Shown here: in pieces, positions 10,099 through 21,472 of the stretch
Layout of the letters: the number at the start of each line of letters is the position of its first letter
Position numbering within the stretch: position 1 is the first letter of the stretch
Assembly: GCA_917880885.1 (NCBI GenBank)
Contig: OU862913.1
Coordinates: 21,833,286 to 21,897,285 of the forward strand
Origin: Limnephilus marmoratus
Taxonomy: Eukaryota > Arthropoda > Insecta > Trichoptera > Limnephilidae
Direction of reading: 5' to 3'
DNA: 64,000 bases
Position numbers and translations under genes: made by a program
Notes under the pieces: generated by a model
What the model saw: only the letters and a program-made list of their open reading frames with translations
What the model was told of the DNA's origin: nothing
Databases searched by the model: none

Positions 10099-13000
10099 AT
10101 GGCTGCTTCTGCTAGTGTTCGCAATAAATTGGCCATTCTAGGTCTCCGGGAGATTCATGATTCATCGATCAGAGCAGTTGTTTCTGGTAATTTATTAGAT
10201 AGAAATAATTTACTGGTTAGAATTAAGGATATTGAAAAGCAAAGGGATGATTTTGTTGAATCTTATATTATTCTAGAAACGTCAAAAAGTGAGGAGTTAA
10301 AATTAACAGATTTGGAAAATAAATATAAATCTTTTATGAACATGTATTTTGAAATTCATACGAATTATCTAGCAGTTTTTCCACCAAAGGAAGATTCTAT
10401 AAAAACATCAAATAGTCACGGTTTTTCACTTCCTAAAATTAGTTTGCCAACTTTTTCGGGTGGAATTACTGAATGGATAAACTTTATAAATACGTATGAT
10501 GCAATTATTCATAATAATGAATCTCTAAGTGACATACATAAATTACATTATTTGTTAGGAGCACTATCGGGTGACGCGTTGAAAATTATAAAGCATCTTC
10601 CTGTTTCCGCAATCAATTATCCAATTGCTTACAATTTGTTGAGAGATCGTTTTCATAACAAACGGATAATTGCGGACAGACACATAGAGAACATTATCTC
10701 ATGCCCCATAATTAAAAAGGATTCGCTTAGATCTGTCGTTAATGTTTTGAAGGAAAATATTCAGGCATTAGAAGCGTTACATTTTCCAACAGATCAGTGG
10801 TCATTTTTATTACTACATATCGTTTTGAAGAAAACTCCTGATGACTTAAGAACTAACTTCGAGTTAATAGGTCATAAGGAAGAAATTCCATCATTTTCGC
10901 AATTATTGTCATTTTTAGAATCACAATCTAAAATTTATGAATCGATTCATGGGTACGGTGTGAAAAATGAAGCGCCAAAAGCAAAAACAAATCGCTTATT
11001 AAATTCTTTTGTCAGTACACAAAAGTCGGTGTGTTTAATATGCAAAGGTGGACATTTTCTCTCAAAGTGTGACCAATTTTTAAAGCTACAACCACTTGCT
11101 AGATTTGATGTTGTGAAGAAATATAAATTGTGTCAGAATTGTCTTTCCGCTCAGCATTTGGTCAAGAACTGTTCGTCGCGTTTTAATTGTTTTCAGTGCC
11201 ATAAAAATCATCATTCTTTGTTGCATTTTTCTCGTGACGTAAATAGGCAAGAACAGGCGTCAAATAGCAACAATTACGATAACACTTCTAGACAAGAAGT
11301 ACTCGATTCGCCACCTGAGACAATCGACCCAATCGTATCGGCCATCGCGGCAACCACACCCCATTCGGAGAGGCTTAACAATCTCAACGTTTTATCGAGC
11401 TCTAGCCAATCATCAGTTTTGTTAGCTACGGCCATCGTAGAAGCTCGTGATAAAAAGGGTCATTTTCACAAGGTTCGTGTATTATTGGATTGTGCCAGTC
11501 AGGCAAATTTTATTTCAAATGATTGTGCAATTCGTTTGGGCCTCGACTGTTCTAATAAACAAATTCCTATTCGAGGAATTGGACAGTTGTCGGCCATCGC
11601 GCAGAAGGGACTGGTCAAGTGTCGGATCCGTCCTCTATGTTCGAATGAGCTTTTTGATGCGGATTTCGTCGTGTTATCAAGCATTTGTGCACAGTTGCCT
11701 AGTTCTCCCATTCGTCGGGGAGACTGGGATCATTTGAAAAATTTAACTTTGGCAGATCCAAATTTCGATAAACCCTCTGCAATCGATATTTTATTGGGTG
11801 CTGGGTTGTTTTCATCCGTTCTTAGTTCAGGACGGGTGGTAGGAAAATCTAATGAACCGATAGCTTTGAACACGGCTTTTGGTTGGATTTTAATGGGAAA
11901 TGTCGATCACAGCGTGTCTCCTCCCATGAATTCGTTTTTGACGACGTCAGAATCGACAATTGAGACTGTTCTGAAAACGTTTTGGGAAATCGAAGACCTT
12001 CCAAATCATCCTTCACCGTTATCTACGGAAGAGTTGCTTTGTGAGGAAATATTTTCAACGCAGCATTATAGAAATGATGCGGGACGTTACGTTGTCCCAC
12101 TTCCATTCAGGGAAGTTAAATCGGCTCTTGGTGATTCATATCATTCGGCAGTATCTCGTCTGCATCACCTCGAGCGCCGTTTCTCTCGGCATCCAGATAT
12201 AAAATCTGATTACATTCAATTTATGAGAGAATATGAATCTTTGGGCCACATGATAGATGTGACAAGTTCATCAGTTTCTATTGGAAAATATTTCATTCCT
12301 CATCATTGTGTGATTAAGGATACTGGATCCATTAAAAAACTTAGAGTTGTTTTTGACGCAAGTTCAAAAACATCTTCTAACCAGTCGTTAAATGATATAC
12401 TTTGAGTAGGACCTAAACTTCAACAAGATATTGTGAAGTTAATTTCCAATTTCAGAACGCATAAAATTGTCTTTACAACAGATATTTGCAAAATGTATAG
12501 ACAAATATTGGTTCGACCAGAGGATAGATCCTATCAACATATTTTATCGCGTGAATCACCGGAACAAATGATTAAAGAATTTGAACTGCAAACTGTTACC
12601 TACGGAACGGCTTCCGCACCGTTTCTCGCTTTACGTACTTTACAGCAACTCGCATTGGATGCAGATGCCAAATTTTCGACGGCATCAAAAGTTTTGTTAG
12701 AAAATACGTACGTTGATGATATTTTAGCTGGAGCATCCACACTTGAATCGGCACGTAAATTGCAGCGAGACTTGGTGGAACTACTTAATCTTGGCGGTTT
12801 TGAATTGAGCAAGTGGTCGAGTAATTGTCGTGAACTGCTTTATGATATTCCAATCTCACATCAGGAAGCACCTATAGAAATTGATTTAGATCATGCCAAT
12901 CACATTAAGATTTTAGGTATTGTTTGGGATTCGCAAACTGATTCGTTCTCGTACCGAGTGAAAACATCACAAATAACATTTTCGAAAAGGTCAATCTTAT

Positions 13001-15231
13001 CAACAATTGCAAAGATTTTTGATCCACTTGGATGGATTTCCCCCGTCACATTTTTGGCTAAATGTCTGTTACAACAGTTGTGGAAGCTTGGATTGAACTG
13101 GGACGATCCAGTTCCTGTCATGGTTCAATCTCATTGGACGGCAATAGTATCGTCATTGTCAACATTAGCCAATATTCAAATTCCGCGTTACTTAGGGGAG
13201 AGTAGTGATAATACATATCAATTAGTGGGATTTGCAGATGCATCCGAAAGGGGCTATGCTTGTGTTGTGTATATTCGGTCCCAACACTCAAAGCAAGAAT
13301 TTAACATTAGACTTTTGGTTGCCAAGTCAAAGGTGGCTCCAGTGAAAACTCTTTCTATTCCACGTTTAGAATTATGTGGTGCTTTGTTACTTGCTCGACT
13401 TTTGGATTATGTTTTGAAATCATTCGGTACAACTTTACATATTGACAAAGTGTTCGCATTTACGGATTCTTCGATAGTTTTATCATGGATTCATACACCT
13501 ACTTATAATTTGCAAACCTTTGTTGCCAATCGAATAGAACAAATCAATGAAGTTAATTCGTTGATCAAATGGTTTCATATACGTTCTCATTTAAACCCAG
13601 CTGACGTATCCAGCAGAGGACTTTTGCCTGATCAGTTGGTCAATACAGAGTTATGGTGGAAGGGGCCTCCTTGGATGCTCTCACCCGTCGATGAGTGGCC
13701 ATTGGTCCATTCTTTCAGTGTAAAACTTGATGTTGTTCCTGAGCTAAAGGCCAACAATATTCATGTATTGACTACAACTGATTCGTGGAATGATGAGACG
13801 TTAAATAGATTTTCTTCATTAACAAGATTGCAACGTGTTACAGCATGGATTTTGAGATTTGCTGTCAACATTCGAAAGAAGAAAGAGGATCGTATATTTG
13901 GAATGTTAACCGTCGAGGAGTTGCATTCATCTCTGAAATTATGGATTTTGAAAGTACAACGCGTGCATTTTCATATTGATGCAGGAAAAAATTGTCGTAA
14001 CTCGTCTCATGTTCAAAAGTTAATGCCTTTTTTAGACCCGGTTGGTCTGCTCAGAGTCGGTGGGCGGTTACACAATGCCCCTATCGCCTCTAATTTTCAA
14101 CACCCTATACTTTTGCCCAAAAAAAGTCACCTTACTAACTTGATTATTGACTCGTTTCATAAGACTTATTTGCATGTGGGGCCTAGGACATTATTGTCAA
14201 TTCTACAATCAAAATATTGGATTGTTTCCGCTCGAAACGTCATTCGGTCGCGTCTAAGTAAATGTATAACATGTTTTAAGGCTCGTCCTGTTGGGGTACA
14301 GCCTATGATGGGAGATTTGCCCCAAATTAGATTTCGTGAAGGACGTCCTTTCCTCAACGTTGGAGTGGATTTTGGTGGCCCGTTCTCAATAAAGGAAAGT
14401 AGGCGTAGAGGAGCCAAAGTTTTGAAGGCGTATCTGTGCTTATTTATTTGTTTAAGTACCAAGGCAGTACACTTAGAAGTTGTGTCTGATTTATCCTCGG
14501 ATGCTTTCTTAGCAGCTTTGGATCGCTTTTTAGCCAGAAGGGGATTATGTTCTTGTATCCTTAGTGATAACGGCACAAACTTTGTCGGCGCTAACAAATA
14601 CTTATCAGCGCGTGATTACCTCACATCTGCTGCCACCACGCGGCAAATCAAATGGTACTTTCATCCCCCTTCTGCACCTCACTTTGGAGGCATATATGAA
14701 GCAGGAATAAAATCTTCAAAATATCACCTAAAACGAGTAATAGGTGAACAAGTACTCACGTTTGAGGAATTAGCAACATTATTTAGTCGAATAGAAGCCA
14801 TCTTGAATTCTCGTCCATTATCTCAATTGTCTTCTGATCCATCTGAACTTGAAGCATTGACGCCTGGTCATTTTTTGATAGGGGCTCCTCTTACATCGGT
14901 TCCGGAACCTGACTGGTCTGAAGTACCGATGAATAGATTATCACGTTGGCAATTGTTGCAAAAAATAACTCAGGCATTTTGGAATCGATGGAGAAAAGAA
15001 TATTTGCACACCCTTCAACAACGTGGAAAGTGGATAACTTCATCACCTAATCTTAATGTTGGAGATTTGGTGTTATTAAATGATGGAAAAATTCCATCCA
15101 TGCACTGGCCACTGGGACGCATCGAGGAATGTCATCCGGGTCCTGATCAAATCGTACGGGTTGTGACAGTTAAAACTGCACAAGGAACATTTCGTCGGCC
15201 AGTTGTCAAACTTTATCCATTACCACTTTGA
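10099..15231 (+). pseudogene. BEL gag-pol polyprotein with one in-frame TGA stop
   Basis: A 1,710-codon frame, open except for TGA at 12403-12405. Part 1 (768 residues): N-terminal Gag-like region with the DUF1759-type FSLPKISLPTFSGG motif near 110-120; Cys/His zinc knuckles around 312-324 and 345-376; a DUF1758-type aspartic protease with LLDCASQ (Asp464); and the start of the RT (LRVVFDASSKTS). Part 2 begins with RT continuing to YVDD (93-96 of the second open segment). RNase H follows (FADASERGYACVVY), then a zinc-binding HHCC region (FHKTYLHVGP..CITCF), an integrase core (GVDFGGPF, LSDNGTNF, FGGIYEAGIK) and a C-terminal DUF5641-like segment (LNVGDLVLL, LGRI). The stop falls inside the RT and would remove all downstream enzymes unless read through. 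It looks like a point mutation in an otherwise young element. Start chosen at the first ATG after the PBS. Confidence 0.93.
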
Positions 15232-15570
15232 AACATTTTACTCATAAGTTTATTTTAAGTTTTATATTTGTCGTCTTTATTTTCTCCTTACTTTTTGTTC
15301 GTTTTACCGCGGTGTCAGTTGCTATGAAAGATAGGTCTTCAATAACTTATCTTAGGAACATATTCCTTATGGATTAATTTTAGTTTTATTTTAGACTTAT
15401 GTTTCTTACATTTTTTTTTTAATTCCGTTAAGTTGTTCATTGCAAAAAGATTGAATAATTGTTTGTCGTTTTGTTAATAATAGGTTGTTATTAAATTCAT
15501 TTGTTTGTTGTCAGTATTCGGAAATGTGTGATTTACCATCGGTCGTAGATAAGAGATTTCAATCTCTTCT

Positions 15571-15582
15571 CGGGGGCGGGAA
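15571..15582 (+). promoter_or_regulatory. BEL polypurine tract
   Basis: The purine-rich run GGGGGCGGGAA lies immediately before the 3' LTR, where the plus-strand DNA primer is expected. Confidence 0.7.
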
Positions 15583-15939
15583 TGTTGGGTTTTGAATTGA
15601 TATTGTGCTCAGTACCTACCTGAATGTCATTTTTCGATCCTACCCCCACCAACCATGTCACCTTGCTGAAAAAAGGCTTGGAACAATAACAACCAGCAGT
15701 GTGCACCTACAACTGATCGACTTGTGACATTGGAAGGAACTGGTTTTTCTATAAGTTTGTGCTCGTCTTCGAATTTGGTAAGTGACTTGGCTTTCCTTAC
15801 TTCCTTCTAGTTCCAGAGATTTACCAGACACATATAAGCATTCAATTCATTTCGTAATTTTTGTTTATTTAGCAATTTACAGTCCACCATTCGCCTGTTG
15901 CATTTGAGGCTGTCATTTCGGACAGTTTCGGATGCAACA
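15583..15939 (+). repeat. BEL/Pao 3' LTR
   Basis: Same 357 bases as the 5' LTR by reading. Followed at once by the second ATTCG target copy (15940-15944). A minus-strand ORF fuses LTR sequence onto the truncated LINE RT, and that tail is not a real protein. Confidence 0.96.
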
Positions 15940-16873
15940 ATTCGCATTGCTCTGTTTTGGAGAATTTGAAATTTATTCTGTTCTCTTTCATTACAAAGGA
16001 AAAGGATACTTGAACAGTAGTTGAAGTGTGGAGCAATAATTGAATTGTAAATGGTGATGGCGGTTTTTCTGGAAATTTTCGGCCGAATTCTTCCCAAAAA
16101 AGATATCTTTTTGCCAATTTTCTTGTGGGTATATTCGGCATGTCTATTGAAGTTTAGTTTGGAATCTAATATGACTCCTAAGTATTTCATTTCGGAAACA
16201 TTTTCAATAATTTCACCATCAATTTTAATTTTGCTTTCACTGGATGTCTTCTTATATCCAATCACCATACATTTTGTTTTTTTTGTATTTAATTTAAGCT
16301 TATTTATTTTTAGCCATCTTGATACATCATCTAGTTCATTATTTAAAATATTTATTAGTTCTTCATAGTTATCTCCAATTAAGTATATAAGTGTATCATC
16401 GGCAAAAAGTCGTACTTTGCATTTTGAAAATATTTTCACCATGTCATTAATATAGAGTATGAACAATAGGGGTCCAAGGACCGATCCCTGCGGTACTCCT
16501 AATTTATTTTCCATTGGTTTTGAGAATTGATTATTTATTTTTGTTACCTGTTTTCTGTCTTTCAAATACTCTTCTATTAATTTAATGGCTATAGATGAGA
16601 AACCAATTTCTTTAAGTTTTCTTATTAAGATTTCTCGATCTATAGTTTCGAATGCCCTTTGAAAGTCTAAAAATATTGCTAAGATAAATTTATTACTATT
16701 CATTCCTTCCTTCCATTCTTCGACAATTACGTTTAATGCTGTTTCACACGAGTTATTAGATCTGAATCCTGATTGCTCTTGGCATAGAATATTGTGTTTA
16801 TCTAGGTATTGTAAAATTTGTTCTTTTATTATCACTTCAAGAATCTGCTCATATTTTGGTAAGGTGTTGATTG

Positions 16874-18033
16874 ACAAATCTACTCGACAAATCCTGACAA
16901 AATGCTGGGAATTCGATATAGATATATACCAACTATTTGTTGACTTCAAACAGGCGTATGACAGTATAGATAGGGAGAAAATATATGAAATACTCCTCAA
17001 TTTTGGAATACCGCCCAAAATAGTCAAGCTTGTAAAAGCAACAATGGTCGGATCACGGTGTCGAGTAAGGATAGGAGGTGAAACAACGGAGGATTTTAAC
17101 GTCTCCCAGGGGCTGAAACAAGGTGATGGCTTAGCACCCACCCTTTTCAATATTGTACTGGAGCACGTCGTGAGGAAGACAATGATCAGTACCGACTCAA
17201 ACATCTGCTACAGAAGCAATCAAATAGTTGGCTACGCAGATGACCTTAACATTGTCGGAAGATCCCTACAGGCTGTAAGAGAAGTGTTTGACCCTTTGGA
17301 AACTGCGGCAAGAGAGGTGGGTTTGCAAATCAATGAAAATAAAACAAAAATCATGATGCAAACCAGAACCCCTCACCGCAGAATAAAAGACAAAGTGAAA
17401 TTTAAAGACAATTATAATTTCGAAGTGGTCGAAGAGTTTACCTACCTGGGCTCCATCATAACGCAGGACAATGAAGACCCAGTAGAAGTAAGAAAGCGCA
17501 TTACAGCCGCTAACAAAACTTACTTCGCGTTGCTGCCAGTGTTCAAATCCCGAAACGTCCATAGGAAAACCAAAATAACCTTATATAAAACAATTATCAG
17601 AACGGTCTTGGCCTATGGATGTGAGGCGGGAACACTGACAGCAAAGTCAGCGGAACGGCTGGACATCTTCGAAAGAAAGGTACTTCGAAGAATCTTAGGA
17701 GCGGTGCGAGAGGGAGAGGCATGGAGAATCCGCCACAATAATGAGCTCTATGATATTTACCAAGCTCCCAGACTCTCCACCCATTTAAGACTCCAAAGAT
17801 TAAGATGGGCCGGACATGTGCACCGAATGCCAAGCACACGAGTACCGAAGAAGGTTCTGACAGGACACCCGGGAGGTAAACGAAAGGCGGGCAGACCTAG
17901 ACTGAGATGGGAGGATGATGTCAGGAAGGATGCAAGAGGATTACTCCATGTTGCAGATTGGAAGACGACGGCCGAGGACAGAGGGCGGTGGAGGCTTATT
18001 TTGAAGGAGGCCAAGGCTCGAAATGGGCTGTAG
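16874..18033 (+). pseudogene. RTE-like reverse transcriptase, N-terminally truncated
   Basis: About 385 residues remain after the insertion junction. Visible RT motifs are QLFVDFKQAYDSIDRE, VSQGLKQGDGLAPTLFN and the catalytic YADD in IVGYADDLNIVG, followed by EFTYLGSII. The C-terminal region has ERKVLRRILG, RLRWAGHVHRM and GRPRLRWEDDV, typical of RTE-type pol ends. It stays open to its TAG stop, so the 5' truncation looks like the only defect. The apparent N-terminus starting at the ATG at 16792 is antisense host-LINE sequence fused in frame by chance. Confidence 0.9.
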
Positions 18034-18049
18034 CGCCATTGAAGAAGAA
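16874..18049 (+). mobile_element. 5'-truncated RTE-like LINE inserted in the Jockey-like LINE
   Basis: A 1,176-bp insert flanked by an 8-bp duplication GTTGATTG (16866-16873 and 18050-18057). The 3' end is GGGCTGTAGCGCCATT followed by a short (GAA) repeat, the kind of short tandem tail seen in RTE-clade LINEs instead of poly-A. It begins inside the RT domain, so the endonuclease and RT N-terminus are missing. Its orientation is opposite to the host LINE. Confidence 0.9.
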
Positions 18050-19584
18050 GTTGATTGGTCGAAATTCTTCACATTTTCTGGTATTTTTAACCTTCGGAAC
18101 CGGTATAATGGTAGATTGTTTCCATGACTGTGGAAATTTTCCTTCTTCAATCGTCTCATTAATAATATTTAATAGTGTAGATCCAATTACTGGAAAAGCA
18201 TCCCTTATTATACTAATAGTTAATCCATCTGAACTATTCTTTGATTTAATTTCATTTAAGACTTTAAATAAATATTCTGCATTTATTCTTCTGAAGACCA
18301 ATAATTCTTTGTTTGAGTCGTTATTTTCATTTATGGGGTTAGCAACAATGTTGGGTATTAATTTGTTGATTTGAGTGATGCTTTCAATAAAATATTTATT
18401 AAAGCTATTAGCCATGTTTTCTTCGTTTATCTCTTTTGGGAAGTTTACAATTTTTATGTCGTCTTTGTTTTCGCCATGTACTAATTCTTTTATGCTTTTC
18501 CAAATTTTTTTGGGATCCCCTTCTTCTGAGTTAATTTTATTTTTTATGTACTCATTATGCGTTCTTTTTATGTCTTTGGAGTATTCGTTTCTCGCTTTTT
18601 TGTAGTTATCCCAATCCATAGTATTATTAGTAAGGCGTGCTCTTTTGTAAAATGTATCTCTATCGTGCTGCATTTTGCGTAGTTCTTTTGTGTACCACTT
18701 ATTATTATTTATTTTATGTATCTTCTGTTCTGGGACTACTTCATCAATAGATTTTTTTAAGTTTAATATCATCTGGTCCGCTTTTTTGTTATATTCCATT
18801 TGATTTATTTCATTCCAATTAATAGCCTCCAAGGTCTGAATGAAAATCTCTTTATCATATTTTTTGTAATTTTTAAAAGTTATTACTTTTGTTTCTTTGC
18901 TGGAGTTGTATTTTTCTCTGTCATTTAATAGAATCTGAATGATGTTATGGTCGGTAATTTTAGGATTATCTAGTATATTAATATTTAAGTTGAATTTATT
19001 TGAGATTACAAGATCAATCACTGTTTTCGAGGTTTTGGTAATTCGTGTAAAATCTTTAACCAGTTGTTTCATCCCTGCAGCTTGAATAATATATTTCAAT
19101 TTTTTTGTGTATATGTCTGCCTTTGCTTTGACATTTATATTAAAATCTCCAGCTATAATGTTTACATTTTCGTCTTGTAAATTTTCCATACACCATTTTT
19201 GAAAATATGTTAAAAAGTCGCACTTACTTGTATTTGGCGATCTATAAATAACAGTATATGTACCTTTCTTGTTTCCTGTTTTAATGGTGATGGCTAAGAT
19301 CCAACAAAGTTTTTCAATTTGCTGATTTGATATTACTTCATACGGGTATTTCTTACTTAAGAGAATCATCACTCCTCCTGTGTGTCGACTATGTGAGTTA
19401 CAACGGATGGTATTATAATTTTCAAATTTTATTTCATTATCTTGAATATCTTCTGTCACATGTGTTTCGCTCATCATTAGCATAAATGGTTTCTTCTCTT
19501 CTAAAAGTATTTGGACCTCTTCGTAATGTGCAATGATGCTTTGTACATTTAGGTATATTATTTCATTTTTCTCGTAAACTTTTT

Positions 19585-20850
19585 TTATAAAAAAGAGATC
19601 CTGCTCATTTTCGCTTCCAATTTTCGTTTATAAATCGGGCATTCTCTGCTCATGGCTGAGTGACTACTATTTATTTTTAAACCTAATCTGTTATTTGTCA
19701 TAATACAATTTACACACTGAATATTTTCATCGGTGCACTCTTTTAAATCGTGATGTTTGGCGCATTTTGGGCAAGATTTTAGGTTTCTGCAATCTACAGC
19801 CTTATGATTAAAACCATTACATTTAAAACATCTCATGATATTTAAATTGTCAAAGACCCTGCATCGGTCCCATCCGATATTTATTTTTTGTTCCTTTAAC
19901 ATCTTGTTGTATGTCTTTCCATCAACATCAGCATATACGGTGTAGCTGGTTTGATTTCTTATATTTTTTGTTTCTTTTACAAATGTTACTTTTATTTTGG
20001 CGTTTTCTTCAAAAATAAATTCATTTTGTCGTTTTATTTTTATTTCTATCTCTTCAAAAGAATATTTTTCAGTTAAGCCAATAATTTTAACAGATGGTTT
20101 TTTTTCTTGTGGGATTTTCACATCATATTTGTCTCCTATCAGTCCAGTCACCTCATCCTGAATTTTTTTTATATCGGTGGAATTTTTGAATTCCATTATT
20201 ACCCCTCCATCCTTAAAATTTCTCATTCCAGTTACTCCAAAGTTTACTGGATCAATATTTCCTTTAATTTCGTTTTTTGTTTCAATATTTTCTTGATTTT
20301 TCTTTTTTGGTTTTATGATTACAATCGGCTCATGTTTTTTTACCTTTTCCGCATAAGTTTCAGGTACTATTATTTTTCTTATGTCTTTTTTAATTTCTTC
20401 ATTTTTTGTGTTCATATTATTGAAAAGCGATTTATTTTCCTGCATTATTTTTTTCATTTCATTAAAATTATGGGTAACTATTTTTGTGAGTGGTCGGAGA
20501 ATTTTTAATTCGCCCTTCATTTCATTATTTTCTGCCACTAAATGAGCTATAATGTTAAATAAATTATCCATTCCTTCATTAATTTTTTCTTTTTGGCCCA
20601 TGGAAATTTTTCCTTTACTTTCTGAGAGGGTTGTCTTCATGGAATTAATTATGATTCTCGAGTTAGTAAGTGCGTTACTCACTTGATTTGTCCCTATCAA
20701 TATAGACTTTTCTTCGTCATCATTTATATTATTTTCCGAATCAGACGATAAATTATCGTCCTCTTGTTCAGTTGGGGATCTTGGGGTCATAAAAGATTTC
20801 GTGAACGGGTCCGAATTTTTTACTCTGGGTGTTTTATTTCCCTTTTCCAT
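19585..20850 (-). CDS. LINE ORF1: Gag-like nucleic-acid-binding protein
   Basis: A 421-residue protein of the type encoded by ORF1 of Jockey/I LINEs, which binds element RNA to form the ribonucleoprotein. The N-terminus (1-50) is acidic and Ser/Asn-rich. Residues about 80-160 are rich in charged heptad-like sequence and may form a coiled coil. A Lys-rich stretch spans 161-190. The C-terminus carries CCHC-type knuckles: C341-x2-C344-x4-H349-x4-C354, then C360-x2-C363-x3-H367-x4-C372, then a third less regular set starting C379-x2-C382. The last ATG overlaps the start of the ORF2 open frame. It is open throughout with no frameshift seen. Family assignment is from motif pattern only. Confidence 0.85.
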   Translation of the reverse strand: MEKGNKTPRVKNSDPFTKSFMTPRSPTEQEDDNLSSDSENNINDDEEKSILIGTNQVSNALTNSRIIINSMKTTLSESKGKISMGQKEKINEGMDNLFNIIAHLVAENNEMKGELKILRPLTKIVTHNFNEMKKIMQENKSLFNNMNTKNEEIKKDIRKIIVPETYAEKVKKHEPIVIIKPKKKNQENIETKNEIKGNIDPVNFGVTGMRNFKDGGVIMEFKNSTDIKKIQDEVTGLIGDKYDVKIPQEKKPSVKIIGLTEKYSFEEIEIKIKRQNEFIFEENAKIKVTFVKETKNIRNQTSYTVYADVDGKTYNKMLKEQKINIGWDRCRVFDNLNIMRCFKCNGFNHKAVDCRNLKSCPKCAKHHDLKECTDENIQCVNCIMTNNRLGLKINSSHSAMSRECPIYKRKLEAKMSRISFL

Positions 20851-20990
20851 TTTTCAAATTCAAATAACTTTAATAAATAAATAATTTTATATATCCACTG
20901 CCATCTGTTAATGAATATCGGTAGGTAGTATTTCTTTAAATTGGTGTATTTACCGCCATCTATTGTCGACTAGAGTAAAGTATTAATTTA

Positions 20991-21470
20991 TTTTTGATTA
21001 ACTTTTTGTCTATGGCTTCAAATGACACTTGTCTTCAGACTTCGAATTCAAATTCAAATTCAAATTTAAATGGTTTCAAATTCAAATATTCAAATTCAAA
21101 AATTCAAATATTACTCACTTGTCATGCTAATTTCAGGATTTTGTTTTTAAACTCACTGTTATAGTATATCTGTTCTCACTGTGATTATTTTAAAATTGGA
21201 AAACGATCCACTTTTTTAATGTGATACACTTAGTTTTTGTGTGAAAAACACAATCTAGATATTGATTTTTGAAACTTTTTGTAGAACAAAATATTTGGTT
21301 ACTTTGAGTTGCAAGCAGTGTTGCCCTATCATATAAAAGTACATAGAGAAGATAACTACAAGTAGCTTGAAGATGGATTTAAAAAGACTTTAAAAACCAC
21401 ATTGCGTAACGACTGCCGAAAGTCATTTAGGCTTACACCAAAAAATTCAATGCTTTGATTTGTGTTGGCA
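20991..21470. other. Unassigned AT-rich spacer with (TTCAAA)n
   Basis: AT-rich sequence upstream of the LINE ORF1. It holds a degenerate TTCAAA/ATTCAAA microsatellite at about 21046-21113 and no coding signal. Part of 20851-20990 is probably LINE 5' UTR, but the element's 5' terminus cannot be fixed because no target duplication was identified. Confidence 0.5.
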
Positions 21471-21472
21471 AG

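Larger units (their letters stand above)
9536..15939 (+). mobile_element. BEL/Pao LTR retrotransposon, full length
   Basis: A complete LTR element of 6,404 bp. The LTRs (9536-9892 and 15583-15939, 357 bp each) start TG and end CA, and I found no difference between them on reading. The flanks are the 5-bp duplication ATTCG (9531-9535 and 15940-15944), within the 4-6 bp range usual for BEL/Pao. The internal region holds one long gag-pol frame with BEL-specific domain order. Matching LTRs imply a recent insertion. It disrupts ORF2 of the surrounding Jockey-like LINE, on the opposite strand. Confidence 0.96.
9170..19561 (-). pseudogene. LINE ORF2: endonuclease-reverse transcriptase, split by two insertions
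   Basis: The first part (about 19561-18050) is an apurinic-type endonuclease, with LNVQS near its start, MSETHVTED, the IIAGDFNIN motif and a TDHNII motif, ending in FRPIN at the start of the RT domain. The middle part (16873-15940) is RT, with FLDFQRAFETIDRE, GVPQGSVLGPLLF and the FADD catalytic motif, then LGVILDSKLNF. The last part (9535-9170) is the C-terminal tail with IKLYNTLPETLKS. The pieces add to roughly 930 residues, normal for Jockey-type ORF2. No internal stops were noticed in the LINE-derived parts. No ATG is seen between the preceding stop and the internal MLMM, so the start may be non-AUG or coupled to ORF1 termination. It is inactive now because of the insertions. Confidence 0.87.
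9030..20990 (-). mobile_element. Jockey-like LINE carrying two nested insertions
   Basis: A minus-strand non-LTR retrotransposon with ORF1 (19585-20850) and an endonuclease/RT ORF2 whose pieces lie at about 19560-18050, 16873-15940 and 9535-9170. Excluding the BEL element (9536-15939), the RTE-like insert (16874-18049) and one copy of each target duplication, the element is about 4.3 kb, a usual length for Jockey-type LINEs. The ORF2 frame is preserved across both junctions, so the host copy had an open ORF2 when hit. The 3' end is marked by T-rich runs at 9020-9050 and 9117-9134 (poly-A on the element strand); the exact end is uncertain. The 5' end lies somewhere upstream of 20850 and is not defined. 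Confidence 0.88.

Noticed and set aside
11447..11737. 96-codon ORF within the BEL element
   Set aside because: Shadow of the polyprotein frame; no features of its own.
15807..15939. C-terminal tail of the 465-codon minus-strand LINE ORF
   Set aside because: This part is BEL LTR read in antisense after the insertion point and not LINE protein. The N-terminal part above 16873 is RTE antisense.
16792..16873. N-terminus of the 413-codon plus-strand RT ORF
   Set aside because: Antisense sequence of the Jockey-like LINE upstream of the RTE-like insertion junction.
20107..20508. 133-codon plus-strand ORF rich in Phe and Tyr
   Set aside because: Shadow of the LINE ORF1 on the opposite strand.
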